A DNA stretch of 64,000 bases from positions 2,914,001-2,978,000 of the forward strand of contig NZ_JAHLZZ010000001.1 in the NCBI RefSeq assembly GCF_018967845.1, in the 5' to 3' direction. The notes beneath the pieces were generated by a model, which saw only the letters and a program-made list of their open reading frames with translations, was not told the origin of the DNA and did no database searches. The translations under genes and the position numbers were made by a program. Every line of letters begins with the position of its first letter. The first letter of the stretch is position 1. The stretch is from Hymenobacter siberiensis (GTDB lineage Bacteria > Bacteroidota > Bacteroidia > Cytophagales > Hymenobacteraceae). Below are positions 27,778 through 37,427 of this stretch, one piece after another.

Positions 27778-28353
27778 CTACAACCCAAAATCCGGTACTT
27801 CCACTACGGCTCCCGGGGCCATGTCGCCCAGCCAGATACCGCCCACCCGCACGCGCACCAGCCGCAGGGTGGGGAAACCCACGGCCGCCGTCATTTTGCG
27901 CACCTGGCGGAATTTTCCTTCCCGCACCGTAATCGCCACCCAGGAAGTGGGCCCATGCCGGTCGTCGCGGATTTTGCGGGTGCGCGGAGCAAAGGCGGGG
28001 GCGGAGTCCAGGCGGTGGGCGGCGCAGGGGCTGGTGATAACCTTTTCGCTGTGCACTCCGATTTCGACTCCGGCCCGCAGCCGGGCCAGGGCAGGCTCGT
28101 CCATGAGCCCATCAACCTGGGCGTAATATTCTTTTTCGACGTGCCGGCTCCGGATGGCTTCGCTCACCTTGCCATCGGTGGTGAGCAGGAGCAGGCCTTC
28201 GCTGTCCTCATCGAGCCGGCCAATGGACATGGTGCCCGCCGGAAAGTCATGGAATTTGCCCAGCATGGTCTTTTTCGCCTCGCCCGAAAACTGGCTGGTG
28301 AACTGGCTGAGGCAGCCGTAGGGCTTATGAATAAGAAAGTGGCGATGGGACAT
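27778..28353 (-). CDS. rRNA pseudouridine synthase, RsuA/RluE family
   Basis: Converts uridine to pseudouridine in rRNA. The 191-residue protein starts MSHRHFLIHKPYGCLSQFT and has the catalytic motif GRLDEDSEGLLLLTTDG with the nucleophilic Asp. It then shows EKEYYAQV, the long VREGKFRQVRKMTAAVG motif, and LVRVRVGGIWLGD. It lacks the N-terminal S4 domain found in RsuA and RluB, as in E. coli RluE, which favours a 23S rRNA target. The start at 28353 avoids a non-homologous Arg/Pro-rich extension. Confidence 0.92.
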   Translation of the reverse strand: MSHRHFLIHKPYGCLSQFTSQFSGEAKKTMLGKFHDFPAGTMSIGRLDEDSEGLLLLTTDGKVSEAIRSRHVEKEYYAQVDGLMDEPALARLRAGVEIGVHSEKVITSPCAAHRLDSAPAFAPRTRKIRDDRHGPTSWVAITVREGKFRQVRKMTAAVGFPTLRLVRVRVGGIWLGDMAPGAVVEVPDFGL

Positions 28354-28464
28354 ACGGGGAGGAATGGGCTTATTGCTGGCACGCGGCGGGGAGCGGCGCG
28401 GGCGGCAAAGGTCGGGCTTCTCCCTTGCTGGCGGCCTACGCAAAGCTGTGAAAACAGCAGGGGA

Positions 28465-29472
28465 TTATTGCAGCTCCTCCACTTCCACCCGCCGGTTGCG
28501 GGCATCGGGCGAGTGGTAGAGCGGGCGGGAGTCGCCGTAGCCGATGGTGCGGAGGCGCTCGGGCGCAATTCCGGCTTTTAACAGGCAGGTTTTCACGGCC
28601 TCGGCGCGCTGCTCGGAGAGCGCCTGGTTTTTATCGGGCTCGCCTACTTTATCGGTGTAGCCGGCAATGCGCAGCCGCAAGGCCGGGCGGGCTTTGAGCT
28701 CGGCCGCCAGCTGGTCGAGGGCCGGGGCGGCGGTGGGCATCAGCTCGGAGGTGCCCACTTTAAACAATACGGTGGGTAGCACCATGGGTACCGTATGGCC
28801 AGCTACTCGGGGCGGTTTCGCGGCGGCTTTTGGGCGTAATGGCCCCTTCACGCTTATCGTAATTGGGGTGACCGGGCGGTGGGCGTTCGGGTAAAAGTTC
28901 TGGACAATATAGAAAATCGTAGTCTGCCTAAGGGCTACGTGGTAGCTGTTGCCGGTGGCCAGGGGCTTCAGCAGGGCAGGGTCGGCAAACCAGCGTACCT
29001 CGCGTCCCGAAACCCGCACGGTGCTCCACACGCCGGGCGCAACGGCAGAAGCAGACTTGAGCCGTACCCGAAACAGCTCAAATGTACTGGTGCTGCAGTT
29101 GCCAGCCGGAACAGGCTTAAACCTGGAGCGCCCGGTAAGCTTCTCCTGTGCCGCATCGTAGCTGAAGGTGATGGTGCCCAGGCACCAGCTCGCGCTCATG
29201 TGGTTTTCAGCCAATATTTTGGTGTAATCCAGCTGCATTCCGGTGCGGGTGCGGGTGCCGCGCATGGCAAAGGTCCCGGTGGCATCGGGATGGTCACCTA
29301 CTTCCTGAAACAGCACTCCGGTCATGGTTGAGCCGGTATCGGTTTGCAGGGTGAGCAGGGCTGGCCAGTAGCCTTGCAGGGGTAAGTGGATTTCAACGCC
29401 CTGCCAAGCGCCCGACAAGTCCTGGGCCTGAAGGCGGCCGCCCAGCAGCAGCACCCAGAGCAAGCTATACAT
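28465..29472 (-). CDS. OmpA-domain protein, tandem paralogue 1
   Basis: A 335-residue envelope protein with a signal peptide (MYSLLWVLLLGGRLQAQ) and an N-terminal domain of about 200 residues starting DLSGAWQG. A C-terminal OmpA-like domain (about 225-335) binds peptidoglycan, with VLFKVGTSELMP, AGYTDKVGEPDKNQALSEQR and a terminal NRRVEVEEL. Two homologous genes follow upstream on the same strand. The last 300 bases are nearly identical to those of the next paralogue, while the N-terminal parts have diverged, which points to gene conversion. The start at 29472 is set by the signal peptide. Confidence 0.88.
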   Translation of the reverse strand: MYSLLWVLLLGGRLQAQDLSGAWQGVEIHLPLQGYWPALLTLQTDTGSTMTGVLFQEVGDHPDATGTFAMRGTRTRTGMQLDYTKILAENHMSASWCLGTITFSYDAAQEKLTGRSRFKPVPAGNCSTSTFELFRVRLKSASAVAPGVWSTVRVSGREVRWFADPALLKPLATGNSYHVALRQTTIFYIVQNFYPNAHRPVTPITISVKGPLRPKAAAKPPRVAGHTVPMVLPTVLFKVGTSELMPTAAPALDQLAAELKARPALRLRIAGYTDKVGEPDKNQALSEQRAEAVKTCLLKAGIAPERLRTIGYGDSRPLYHSPDARNRRVEVEELQ

Positions 29473-29574
29473 TGCAGCCGTTTTCACGGGGTAAAGTAAG
29501 TGCCTGGTCTGTTGCTTTGGAGAGTAGTTTCGCGGTTTTTTCGAGCGACATGCCAAATGAGGCGCTAATGAAGC

Positions 29575-29653
29575 TGTTTAGAAAGTCCCCGAATGGTCAT
29601 GTAGCGCGCAGCGAAGCATGACCGTTTGAGTACCTTTTGTGACTTTCTAAACA
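29575..29653. repeat. Nested inverted repeat between OmpA paralogues
   Basis: TGTTTAGAAAGTC (29575-29587) pairs perfectly with GACTTTCTAAACA (29641-29653). Within it GGTCATG pairs with CATGACC (29595-29623) around TAGCGCGCAGCGAAG. The inner words resemble the GTCATGCTGAGC palindromes elsewhere in the window. It could be a related mobile element carried in a longer one, or a complex terminator for paralogue 2. Confidence 0.6.
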
Positions 29654-29689
29654 ACTCCAATACTGCAACGGGCTGCTACAAGTCCCCGG

Positions 29690-30772
29690 CTATCTCACTT
29701 CCTCCACTTCCACCCGCCGGTTGCGGGCATCGGGCGAGTGGTAGAGCGGGCGGGAGTCGCCGTAGCCGATGGTGCGGAGGCGCTCGGGCGCAATTCCGGC
29801 TTTTAACAGGCAGGTTTTCACGGCCTCGGCGCGCTGCTCGGAGAGGGCCTGGTTTTTATCGGGCTCGCCTACTTTATCGGTGTAGCCGGCAATGCGCAGC
29901 CGCAAGGCCGGGCGGGCCTTGAGCTCGGCCGCCAGCTGGTCGAGGGCCGGGGCGGCGGTGGGCATCAGCTCGGAGGTGCCCACTTTAAACAATACGGTGG
30001 GCAGCACCACCGGGGCCGGCGTGGCGGGTAACAGGGGCGCGGCCGGGGCCTTGGCAACCGAGTCGACTGGCGGAGGGGCAGGAGCAGGCACGGGCCTCGG
30101 CGCCGGAGCCGGCGGCGCAGGTCTGGCCCCGCTCACCTGAATGGTGATGGGCACCACCGGGCTTTGGTCGGTAGGATAATAAGCCTGCTTGAGATAGAAC
30201 GTGGTGGTTTTGCTGAGCCTGGTGCGGTAGGTATTGCCCGAGTTCACGGGCTTCTTCAGCTCGGCATCGGCAAACCAAAGCACATTGCGGCCCGATACGC
30301 GCAAGCTGCTTTCGGCCCCGGCCGGCACCGTGGCGGCCGATTTTAACCTGATGCGGTAGAGCATGAACGTGCCCACGCTGCAGCCGCCCACGGGGCGGTA
30401 GGTGGCGTGGCCGGTGAGCTTTTCGAGGGCAGGGTCGTAGGTGAACGTAATGGAGCCGTCGCACCAGTATTGGGTGAGGGTGCGGCCGGTTTCGTTCAGC
30501 TTCTCGCCGTGTTCGAGGCGCAGGCCGGTGGCGGTGCGGGTGCCGCGCATGCCGAACGTGACCGTGATGCCCGGGTTGGTATCGGTTTCTTCGTAGAGAA
30601 TGCCGAACACATTGCTGCCCTTGCTTTTTTGCAGGCGCAGGACCGTGGGCCAGAAGGCCCCCGGCTGGCCAGTATCCGTTTCAACTCCCTGCCATATACC
30701 CGTCAGGGATTGGGCCGGTGCCGGAACCGCGAACAGCAGGGCCCCGATACCAAAGCAAAAGTTGCTTTTCAT
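29690..30772 (-). CDS. OmpA-domain protein, tandem paralogue 2
   Basis: A 360-residue protein with a signal peptide (MKSNFCFGIGALLFAVPAPAQ), an N-terminal domain beginning SLTGIWQGVETDT, and a Pro/Ala-rich linker (about 215-245, RPAPPAPAPRPVPAP). The OmpA domain is almost identical to paralogue 1. The linker is longer than in the other two copies and would let the N-terminal domain reach away from the peptidoglycan anchor. The N-terminal domain shows WQGVE...GVLY/FYEET-like strands but is not a family I can name. Confidence 0.88.
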   Translation of the reverse strand: MKSNFCFGIGALLFAVPAPAQSLTGIWQGVETDTGQPGAFWPTVLRLQKSKGSNVFGILYEETDTNPGITVTFGMRGTRTATGLRLEHGEKLNETGRTLTQYWCDGSITFTYDPALEKLTGHATYRPVGGCSVGTFMLYRIRLKSAATVPAGAESSLRVSGRNVLWFADAELKKPVNSGNTYRTRLSKTTTFYLKQAYYPTDQSPVVPITIQVSGARPAPPAPAPRPVPAPAPPPVDSVAKAPAAPLLPATPAPVVLPTVLFKVGTSELMPTAAPALDQLAAELKARPALRLRIAGYTDKVGEPDKNQALSEQRAEAVKTCLLKAGIAPERLRTIGYGDSRPLYHSPDARNRRVEVEEVR

Positions 30773-30866
30773 TTCATAGGGTAATAATTCGTTCGTCAGA
30801 AGTTTGACGGCTAACCAGAAGGAGGAAAAAAACTATGGGGCCAAAGCAGCAAAATGTGTAGCCTGA

Positions 30867-31889
30867 TTACGACAGTACCTCTATTTCTACGCGCCGGTTG
30901 CGAGCATCGGGGGTAGGGTAGCGCTGGTGGCTATCGCCGTAGCCAATGGCTGCCAGGCGCGCAGGAGCAATGCCCGATTTCACAAGAAAGGCCATTACCG
31001 CTGCCGCCCGTTGCGTGGATAGTACCTGATTTTTGTCGGTTTCGCCTATCCGGTCGGTATGGCCGGCTATGCGAATGCGCATGGCGGGCCGGGCTTTCAG
31101 GTCAGCCGTGAGCTGCTCCAGGGCAGGAGTGGCGGTAGGCAGCAGCGTGGCCGTACCCACAAAGAAGAGTACCGTGGGCAATAGTACCGGAACAACAATT
31201 GCAGGTGCGGAGGTAGACGGACGCTGCTTAGCAACAGATTTTAAAGCAGGCCTTACCCGTATGGTTACGGCGGTGGCGGTGCTTTTGCGCGAAGGATAGA
31301 ACCCCTGTGTTAGGTAGAAAGTGGTGGTTTTTTGCAGACGGGTGCTGAACGTGTTGCCCTGAGCAACAGGGCGTTTGAGTGCTGGGTTCGAAAACCAGCG
31401 CACATCGCGCCCCGAGACGCGCAGGGTAGTTGAAGCTGCAGCAGGCACAACCAAACTTGATTTCAGCTTTACCCGAAAAAAGGTGAAGGTGTAGTCCATA
31501 CTCCGGGTATACCTCCCTGGAGAGTTCTTTCCAACAAGCATCTCCTGCCGTTCATCATAGGAAAACGTAATGGGTGCGGCATCCCAACTGAAGTTTGGGT
31601 TGGAAGGGCGACGTTCTTGTAAAATGCTATCGAATGCAATAACCAGCGTCTTAGCTGATAGCGTGCCCGTTAGCTGGTAGATAACACAATACTTTCCGTA
31701 TTCAAATTCCTGATAGAAACATCCTGAAAGTGGGGCGGCACTTTGCTTGTAAATCTGCATAGCTATCGGGCTTACGACCCGCCTGGGCAGGTTAGTAGCA
31801 GCGCCTTGCCAAATGCCGGATAAGTCCTGAGCGAGGCAGGGGGCTGCAAAAGCAAGAAGTAGAAAAAGTAAAGTGAACCAACGTTTCAT
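30867..31889 (-). CDS. OmpA-domain protein, tandem paralogue 3
   Basis: A 340-residue protein with a signal peptide (MKRWFTLLFLLLAFAAPCLAQ) and the same layout as the two downstream copies: DLSGIWQG start, a beta-rich N-terminal region, and a C-terminal OmpA domain (VLFFVGTATLLPTATPALEQ, AGHTDRIGETDKNQVLSTQR). It is the most divergent copy and has lower GC, so it probably separated before the conversion event between copies 1 and 2. About 95 bases separate it from copy 2. Confidence 0.88.
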   Translation of the reverse strand: MKRWFTLLFLLLAFAAPCLAQDLSGIWQGAATNLPRRVVSPIAMQIYKQSAAPLSGCFYQEFEYGKYCVIYQLTGTLSAKTLVIAFDSILQERRPSNPNFSWDAAPITFSYDERQEMLVGKNSPGRYTRSMDYTFTFFRVKLKSSLVVPAAASTTLRVSGRDVRWFSNPALKRPVAQGNTFSTRLQKTTTFYLTQGFYPSRKSTATAVTIRVRPALKSVAKQRPSTSAPAIVVPVLLPTVLFFVGTATLLPTATPALEQLTADLKARPAMRIRIAGHTDRIGETDKNQVLSTQRAAAVMAFLVKSGIAPARLAAIGYGDSHQRYPTPDARNRRVEIEVLS

Positions 31890-31931
31890 TCCCCCAAATT
31901 AAGGTCGGGACGAAGGAAACGAAACAAACTA

Positions 31932-32894
<963 letters not shown>

Positions 32895-32905
32895 TCACCG
32901 GTCGG

Positions 32906-34189
32906 CTACCGGGTAAGCCGATAAATCATGAGGGCTGCCCGCTCCACCAGCTTCGGAAAGTCCCTCATATTAATGGTTTCGCCCGCGGCATGGGCACCCT
33001 TGCCCGATGCGCCCAAACCGTCGAGGCAATCGAGGTACTGGGCCACGTAGGAAATATCGCCGGCCCCCCGGGAGCCGGGGTCGCTGGTCGTAACCGGCCC
33101 AAAGCCCAGGTCGCGGCTGGCCTGGTCGGCCAGAGCGGCCAGCTTTTGGTTGCCGAGGGTGGGGGCCATGCCGGGCAGCCCGTCGGTGAAGGTGATTTCG
33201 GCCCGGGTACCGGCCAGGCTCTGCGCCACGATAGCGCGCATCTTGTCGCGGGCGGCTTCTTTCTGGGCTTCGGTCAGGAAGCGTAAATCACCGATGACCG
33301 TGGTGGTGGGCGCAATAATATTGGCTTTGCCCACTACCTCGCCCCGCGCTCTGGTTTCGTCGTAGCTCACTTCGGAGCCACCCACCATCAGGCCCGGGTT
33401 GAACGTCAGGTTCTGCTCCTGGCTCAGGTTTTCGCGGAAGGAATTGAGGATGCGGGCCGCTTCGTAAATGGCCCCGTAGCCCACGGACGGCTTAAAAATG
33501 CCCGACGAGTGGGCAGCCTTGCCAAAGGTTTTGAGCTGCCAGGTACTCGCGCCACGGCGGGCAGTGGCCACGATGTTCAGGTTGGTGGCCGTTTCGAAGG
33601 CCAGGGCTACCTGCGCTTCCCGGGCTTTGGCAATGAAGTCGGCGCGGCTTTCCGGCCCTTGGCCGCCCCGCTCTTCGTCGCCCGTAAAGTAGGCCGTGAT
33701 GCTGGTGTTTTTAAGCAGGCCGTTGGCTTGCAGCGCCTGCAGCGCGGCCACTATCACTACGTCGCCGCCTTTCATGTCGTTTACGCCCTGGCCGGTGGCC
33801 GTCGAGTCGTTGAGCCGCGTGAACTTGGTGAAGGGCATATCCAACTCAAATACCGTGTCGAGGTGACCAATCAGAAAGAGCTTCTTGCCCTTGGTGCCGC
33901 TGTGCCGGGCTACTAGGTGGCCGGCTCGCTGCATACTGGCGGGCATAGCCACCCACTCGGTTTTAAACCCCAGCGCGTCGAACTCTTTCTGGAATACTGC
34001 GCCCACCTGGCGCACGCCCGCCACATTGAGCGTGCCGCTGTTGATATTGACGACCTGTTCCAGCAGCTGCTCTGTCTGCGGCATGTGCTGCTGCACCGAG
34101 GCTACAATCCTGCGCTCGGTAGTAGTGAGGGTTTGGGCATTTGCAGTGTGCCAGCCCAATAGAGCGGCGGCGAGTAGGCGTTTATTCAC
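32906..34189 (-). CDS. M20-family metallopeptidase (glutamate carboxypeptidase-like)
   Basis: A dinuclear-zinc peptidase of about 427 residues. GTG 34189 gives a signal peptide (VNKRLLAAALLGW, cleavage near ANAQ), while ATG 34237 would precede it with 16 unrelated residues. Motifs are FLIGHLDTVFE (zinc His and Asp), GVNDMKGGDV (bridging Asp), TGDEERGG (catalytic Glu pair) and the dimerisation domain RRGASTWQLKTFGKAAHSSG. A late SRGAGDISYV holds the last His/Asp region. The layout resembles secreted carboxypeptidase G2. The substrate is unproven. Confidence 0.92.
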   Translation of the reverse strand: MNKRLLAAALLGWHTANAQTLTTTERRIVASVQQHMPQTEQLLEQVVNINSGTLNVAGVRQVGAVFQKEFDALGFKTEWVAMPASMQRAGHLVARHSGTKGKKLFLIGHLDTVFELDMPFTKFTRLNDSTATGQGVNDMKGGDVVIVAALQALQANGLLKNTSITAYFTGDEERGGQGPESRADFIAKAREAQVALAFETATNLNIVATARRGASTWQLKTFGKAAHSSGIFKPSVGYGAIYEAARILNSFRENLSQEQNLTFNPGLMVGGSEVSYDETRARGEVVGKANIIAPTTTVIGDLRFLTEAQKEAARDKMRAIVAQSLAGTRAEITFTDGLPGMAPTLGNQKLAALADQASRDLGFGPVTTSDPGSRGAGDISYVAQYLDCLDGLGASGKGAHAAGETINMRDFPKLVERAALMIYRLTR

Positions 34190-34318
34190 AGTCGTTGGGC
34201 TAACTAAGGAATAGCAAGGTACTAGGCGCAGAATCAAGTTTAGCGCTAGCTCGCTTCAGTTTAGATTATTGGCCACGCCAGCAGAATGCAGACACCGTAT
34301 TCATCCCCATTGTAGCAC

Positions 34319-34350
34319 AAAAAAGCCGGATAATATATCCGGCTTTTTTG
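34319..34350. terminator. Terminator between M20 and SDR genes
   Basis: AAAAAGCCGGAT pairs with ATCCGGCTTTTT around AATAT, with extra A and T bases outside the stem. It lies 40 bases past the SDR stop codon on the minus strand. Symmetry allows bidirectional use. Confidence 0.85.
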
Positions 34351-34389
34351 GGTGGTATTTTGATTCTCGATGGCCAAATAGCCAGCGTG

Positions 34390-35178
34390 CTACATGGAAC
34401 GATGCTGGGCCGTGCGTTTGCGCAGGGCTTCGTAGTTGGCGGCGGCCACGGCGTCGATTTTGCGCGGTTCCAGGAAGTTGGTTTTGATTTGCGCCTCGCG
34501 CTCGGCCCCGCCCATGATGACGTTGATTTCGCCGGCCAGCAGGCCCTCAATGGATGCTTTGGCCACGTCTTCGGCCGAGTCCATGCCCTTCACCACGGCG
34601 GTTTTCATCATGTCGGTATCGGTGGCGGAGGGGTACACGGTCATCACGTGCAGCGGGTGCTGAAAAAGCTCGCGGCGCATGGCATCGGAAAACTGGCGGA
34701 TGGCGGCTTTGGTGGCGGCATACACGCTGTAGAAAGGCATGGCCAGATAGCCATAGCCGGAAGAAATATTCATCAGTGCGCCATCCGGGCTCTGCAGCAG
34801 TAGGGGCAGGGCTTTCTTAGTGAGCAGAATCAGGCCGGTCAGGTTGATGTTGATTTGGCTGATGATATCGCCGTCGGGCTGGTCGGCGAGCAGGCCGGCG
34901 CTCACTACCCCGGCGTTGTTCACCAGGATGTCGAGCCCGCCCCACTCGCGGGTAATGGTGGCCACGGCGCGGTCGAGGTCGGCGGGCTGGCCCACATCGC
35001 CGGCAATGAGCAGCAGCCGGGCCTCGGGGAATCCCTGCTTCAGGGCATCGAGGGCCGCCTGTTTGCGGCCCATCACGGCAAGGTCGCGCACGCCACGCCG
35101 GATGAATTCGGCCAGCAATGCTTTTCCTATTCCGGCGCTGCCGCCGGTTATAAATACTTTCTTGTTTGCTAGTTCCAT
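34390..35178 (-). CDS. Short-chain dehydrogenase/reductase
   Basis: A 262-residue Rossmann-fold oxidoreductase. The cofactor motif TGGSAGIGKAL is at residues 11-21, followed by NNAGVVS, and the active-site YSVYAATKAA carries the Tyr and Lys. An Ala/Arg-rich dinucleotide region (MGRKQAALDAL) suggests NADP. There is no signal peptide. It is monocistronic and the substrate is unknown. The histidine-phosphatase gene lies 84 bases upstream on the same strand. Confidence 0.95.
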   Translation of the reverse strand: MELANKKVFITGGSAGIGKALLAEFIRRGVRDLAVMGRKQAALDALKQGFPEARLLLIAGDVGQPADLDRAVATITREWGGLDILVNNAGVVSAGLLADQPDGDIISQININLTGLILLTKKALPLLLQSPDGALMNISSGYGYLAMPFYSVYAATKAAIRQFSDAMRRELFQHPLHVMTVYPSATDTDMMKTAVVKGMDSAEDVAKASIEGLLAGEINVIMGGAEREAQIKTNFLEPRKIDAVAAANYEALRKRTAQHRSM

Positions 35179-35262
35179 CGGGCCAGGCTGCCGGAATGGT
35201 ATGCGCGCAGCCAGCTTGGTTGTACCAATCCGGCTCCCGAAAGGTTGGGGAGAGGCGTCTGC

Positions 35263-35859
35263 TTAGGCTACCGAGCCCGCGGGTTGAATACCTTGCTGGG
35301 TCTTGATTAGCACCGGTAGTTTGGCTTTGCCCTTGGCCCGGCCTTTCCTGAACGTGATGGTCCAGATGCTGTCATAATCATTATCGGGCCATTCCAGGGG
35401 TTCTATGATACCCAGGGCCTCGGCAATTTTCACAATGTTGTGATGCTCCCATACCAGCAGCACGGTGCCGCGGTGGTGCCGAAGCTCCTTCACGAGGCCC
35501 TTGATTTCGTCGGGGGCGTAGTCGCTGTTGATGGTCAGGTTGTGCTGTACGGCGTAGGGCAGCACGGTTTGCATCATCCGCACGCGGGTGGTTTCCTCCT
35601 TATCGGTGCCGATGCACGGCACGTAGGTGAAATGGGGTGGCCGGGGCAGCAGGCTGTTGAGCACTTCGGGCAGGGCCAGCGCCCGTTCAAAACCGGCGGC
35701 CGAAAGATTGTCGCCCTCCGTAGGCTTTTCGCCGTGCCGGATGATGACAATCTGGAGCAAGGGCCCTTTGGGAACCGGCGGGGCTTTGGGATGCACCGGG
35801 TTGAGGTGGTACAGCAGAAAAAGCTTGGTTCTGTCTAATTCGGTGAAATGGGTAATCAT
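35263..35859 (-). CDS. Histidine phosphatase superfamily protein
   Basis: A 198-residue soluble protein. IIRHGEKP (residues about 38-45) carries the RHG motif whose His accepts the phosphate. The second active-site His lies in VWEHHNIVKI. The core order RHG...R...H matches the superfamily, but the 35-residue N-terminal extension before RHG is unusual, and MetI at 35859 is the only good start. It probably acts as a phosphatase on a small molecule or protein. Confidence 0.8.
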   Translation of the reverse strand: MITHFTELDRTKLFLLYHLNPVHPKAPPVPKGPLLQIVIIRHGEKPTEGDNLSAAGFERALALPEVLNSLLPRPPHFTYVPCIGTDKEETTRVRMMQTVLPYAVQHNLTINSDYAPDEIKGLVKELRHHRGTVLLVWEHHNIVKIAEALGIIEPLEWPDNDYDSIWTITFRKGRAKGKAKLPVLIKTQQGIQPAGSVA

Positions 35860-35917
35860 GAGGCAATGGCCGTGGAGATGGGTTGTATTGACCCCTACAA
35901 GGAGCTAGCTGCGGCAT

Positions 35918-36213
35918 ACTAGCCCGGCAGGCGCAGGGTTACAAACGGGCTTCAGGTACGCACCGCCCGTCGCCCCAGATACGGTGCGATACGAGCGGGT
36001 AGCGCTACTATAGTCCCCGCGCCCCCTACCGCCGCTGCCGGAGCTTGGAGCGGCTTGGAGTAGCGGTAGGGGAGCCAATGCGCCCGTCCCAGTTCCCTTG
36101 GCGCCTCTCAAAGCCGCTGGGGAAGCTGGGAGTGTCTGGGAACTGCAACTGCCCCCCGCGCCCCCGCCGCCTCTTGAGTGGCTGAGAGAGGCGGCGGAAA
36201 CTTGTTTTTAAAG
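35918..36213 (+). other. GC-rich segment with four stem-loops, no gene
   Basis: About 300 bases between the histidine-phosphatase gene and the IS-bearing islet hold no convincing reading frame. Four hairpins are visible. CGCACCG/CGGTGCG is at 35959-35988. A 10-bp stem CCCCTACCGC/GCGGTAGGGG is at 36023-36072. CCCAGTTCCC (36088-36097) can pair either with GGGAAGCTGGG just downstream or with GGGAACTG (36138-36145). An 11-bp stem CCGCCGCCTCT/AGAGGCGGCGG (36164-36197) is followed by TTGTTTTTAAA, like an intrinsic terminator. It may be a structured RNA or a leader. I do not recognise a known RNA family. Confidence 0.45.
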
Positions 36214-36215
36214 TA

Positions 36216-37194
36216 GACTTGTTGCGAGCTATTAATCACAGATTTAAGCTGAAATTCCACAAGCCCGCACACACTCCCAGCACGTCATTGTACAGGTTCA
36301 AATTATGCAAACGTAATCGGTCTTCCAAAATTCGATAACGTTTCAATCCGCCAATGCTATGCTCTACGGTAATTCGTTCACTTGCTTGTTTTGTATTTAT
36401 TTCTCGTTGTTCATCGGTGAGTTCTTTCCCTTTCGGCTTTTTGATAGGAATAAAAACTTTCCGGCAAACGTAGTCTTTCGCGAAGCCCAAAAACCCCAGG
36501 TCCAACCGCACCTTGAACTTTTTAAACCACTCTTTATCAACTGGTAAAATGCTTTTTAGCACACTGTAGTCGTGGTGTCTTCCGCCGTAACAACGGCTGA
36601 TAAAACCAATCCAGCGAATGGTCGTTGAAATAACTATCTCTTTTACGGCGTGTATTTTTTTTTACCGTTATAGTAGTCTTTTTGCATCTCTTTATTTCCT
36701 GGTCGTTGCTTGCGTTGCTCTGTTCCATCGACCAATAACGTCTCGTGTTCCTGAAAATAGGCTTCAAATTCGGCCACTGTCGCAAATTCCCGCTTTGGCG
36801 CATGCCCGGTTTGCTCCAGCGCTTCTTGGAGCACCGTAATGCCTAATTCCTGGTTGCGTTTCGCGTTGGAACCGTCCATCCCACTGACCAATCCCAACAA
36901 ATCATACGTCAAGTTTGCTTTGAAGCTGAATAGGGTGAAAAGCAGTAATTCTTCTTCTGTTTTAAGGGCTACTTCATACGGCGCAAAAGCCCCACGTTCA
37001 ATCATATCTGTTCCATTTAACCGAAAATACGCCTGCTTAAAATGCGCCAAAAGCTGCGCAAAACGCTCCGCCGTGAGTCCCGTGGCAGCACGCCATTTAC
37101 GCGAAGTAGTGAGGTTTTTTACGGAAAAGTTCATGTTCTAAATTTAAGTACAGTTTGTCGAAAATTCCGCACTTCACTCACTTCGCAACAAGTC
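36216..37194. mobile_element. IS5-type insertion sequence, copy A (979 bp)
   Basis: The ends are 12-base inverted repeats, GACTTGTTGCGA at the left and its complement at the right. TA at 36214-36215 and 37195-36 bases later at 37195-37196 is the duplicated target. Two overlapping minus-strand frames encode the transposase through a -1 frameshift. Copy B is identical except for T at 36668 versus C at 37880. It inserted 28 bases upstream of the AAA ATPase start codon and so separates that gene from its former upstream sequence. Confidence 0.9.
36236..37134 (-). CDS. IS5-type transposase of copy A, made by -1 frameshift
   Basis: The first frame (37134 to 36643, 163 residues) begins MNFSVKNLTTSRKWRAATG and includes VVDGT-like LLVDGTEQRKQRP, the first catalytic Asp region. 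At a run of nine A (36655-36663 on the minus strand) a -1 slip joins it to the second frame: KKKIHAVKEIVIS, then GGRHHDYSVLKSILP (second Asp region) and KQASERITVEHSIGGLK (Glu region). Together they form a DDE transposase of the DDE_Tnp_4 type. The slip on the A-run is inferred from frame continuity and is known in this IS group. Confidence 0.85.
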
Positions 37195-37427
37195 TAGTAA
37201 TTATAAGTAGTTTTAGAACACAATGAAACCCGTAACTCATTCAACTACTAAAATGGAAAAATATAAAGCAAACAGAGTTTTTACTCCTACTTCTCCAGCA
37301 GTATACTCCTTCGTGGAAAGAACTAATAAAATCAATAGCCATCTGGTTGACGCTCTAGATACCCCTGGTAAACAAATTGTGTTATATGGTCATTCTGGGT
37401 GCGGTAAAACAACACTCTTAACTAATA

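Noticed and set aside
35918..36213. A known RNA such as SRP, 6S, tmRNA or RNase P RNA
   Set aside because: None of the conserved core words I know for these RNAs is present.
37195..37427. A composite transposon carrying the ATPase 5' end
   Set aside because: The two IS copies flank only 233 bases and each has its own TA duplication, so they look like separate insertions. There is no shared outer target duplication.
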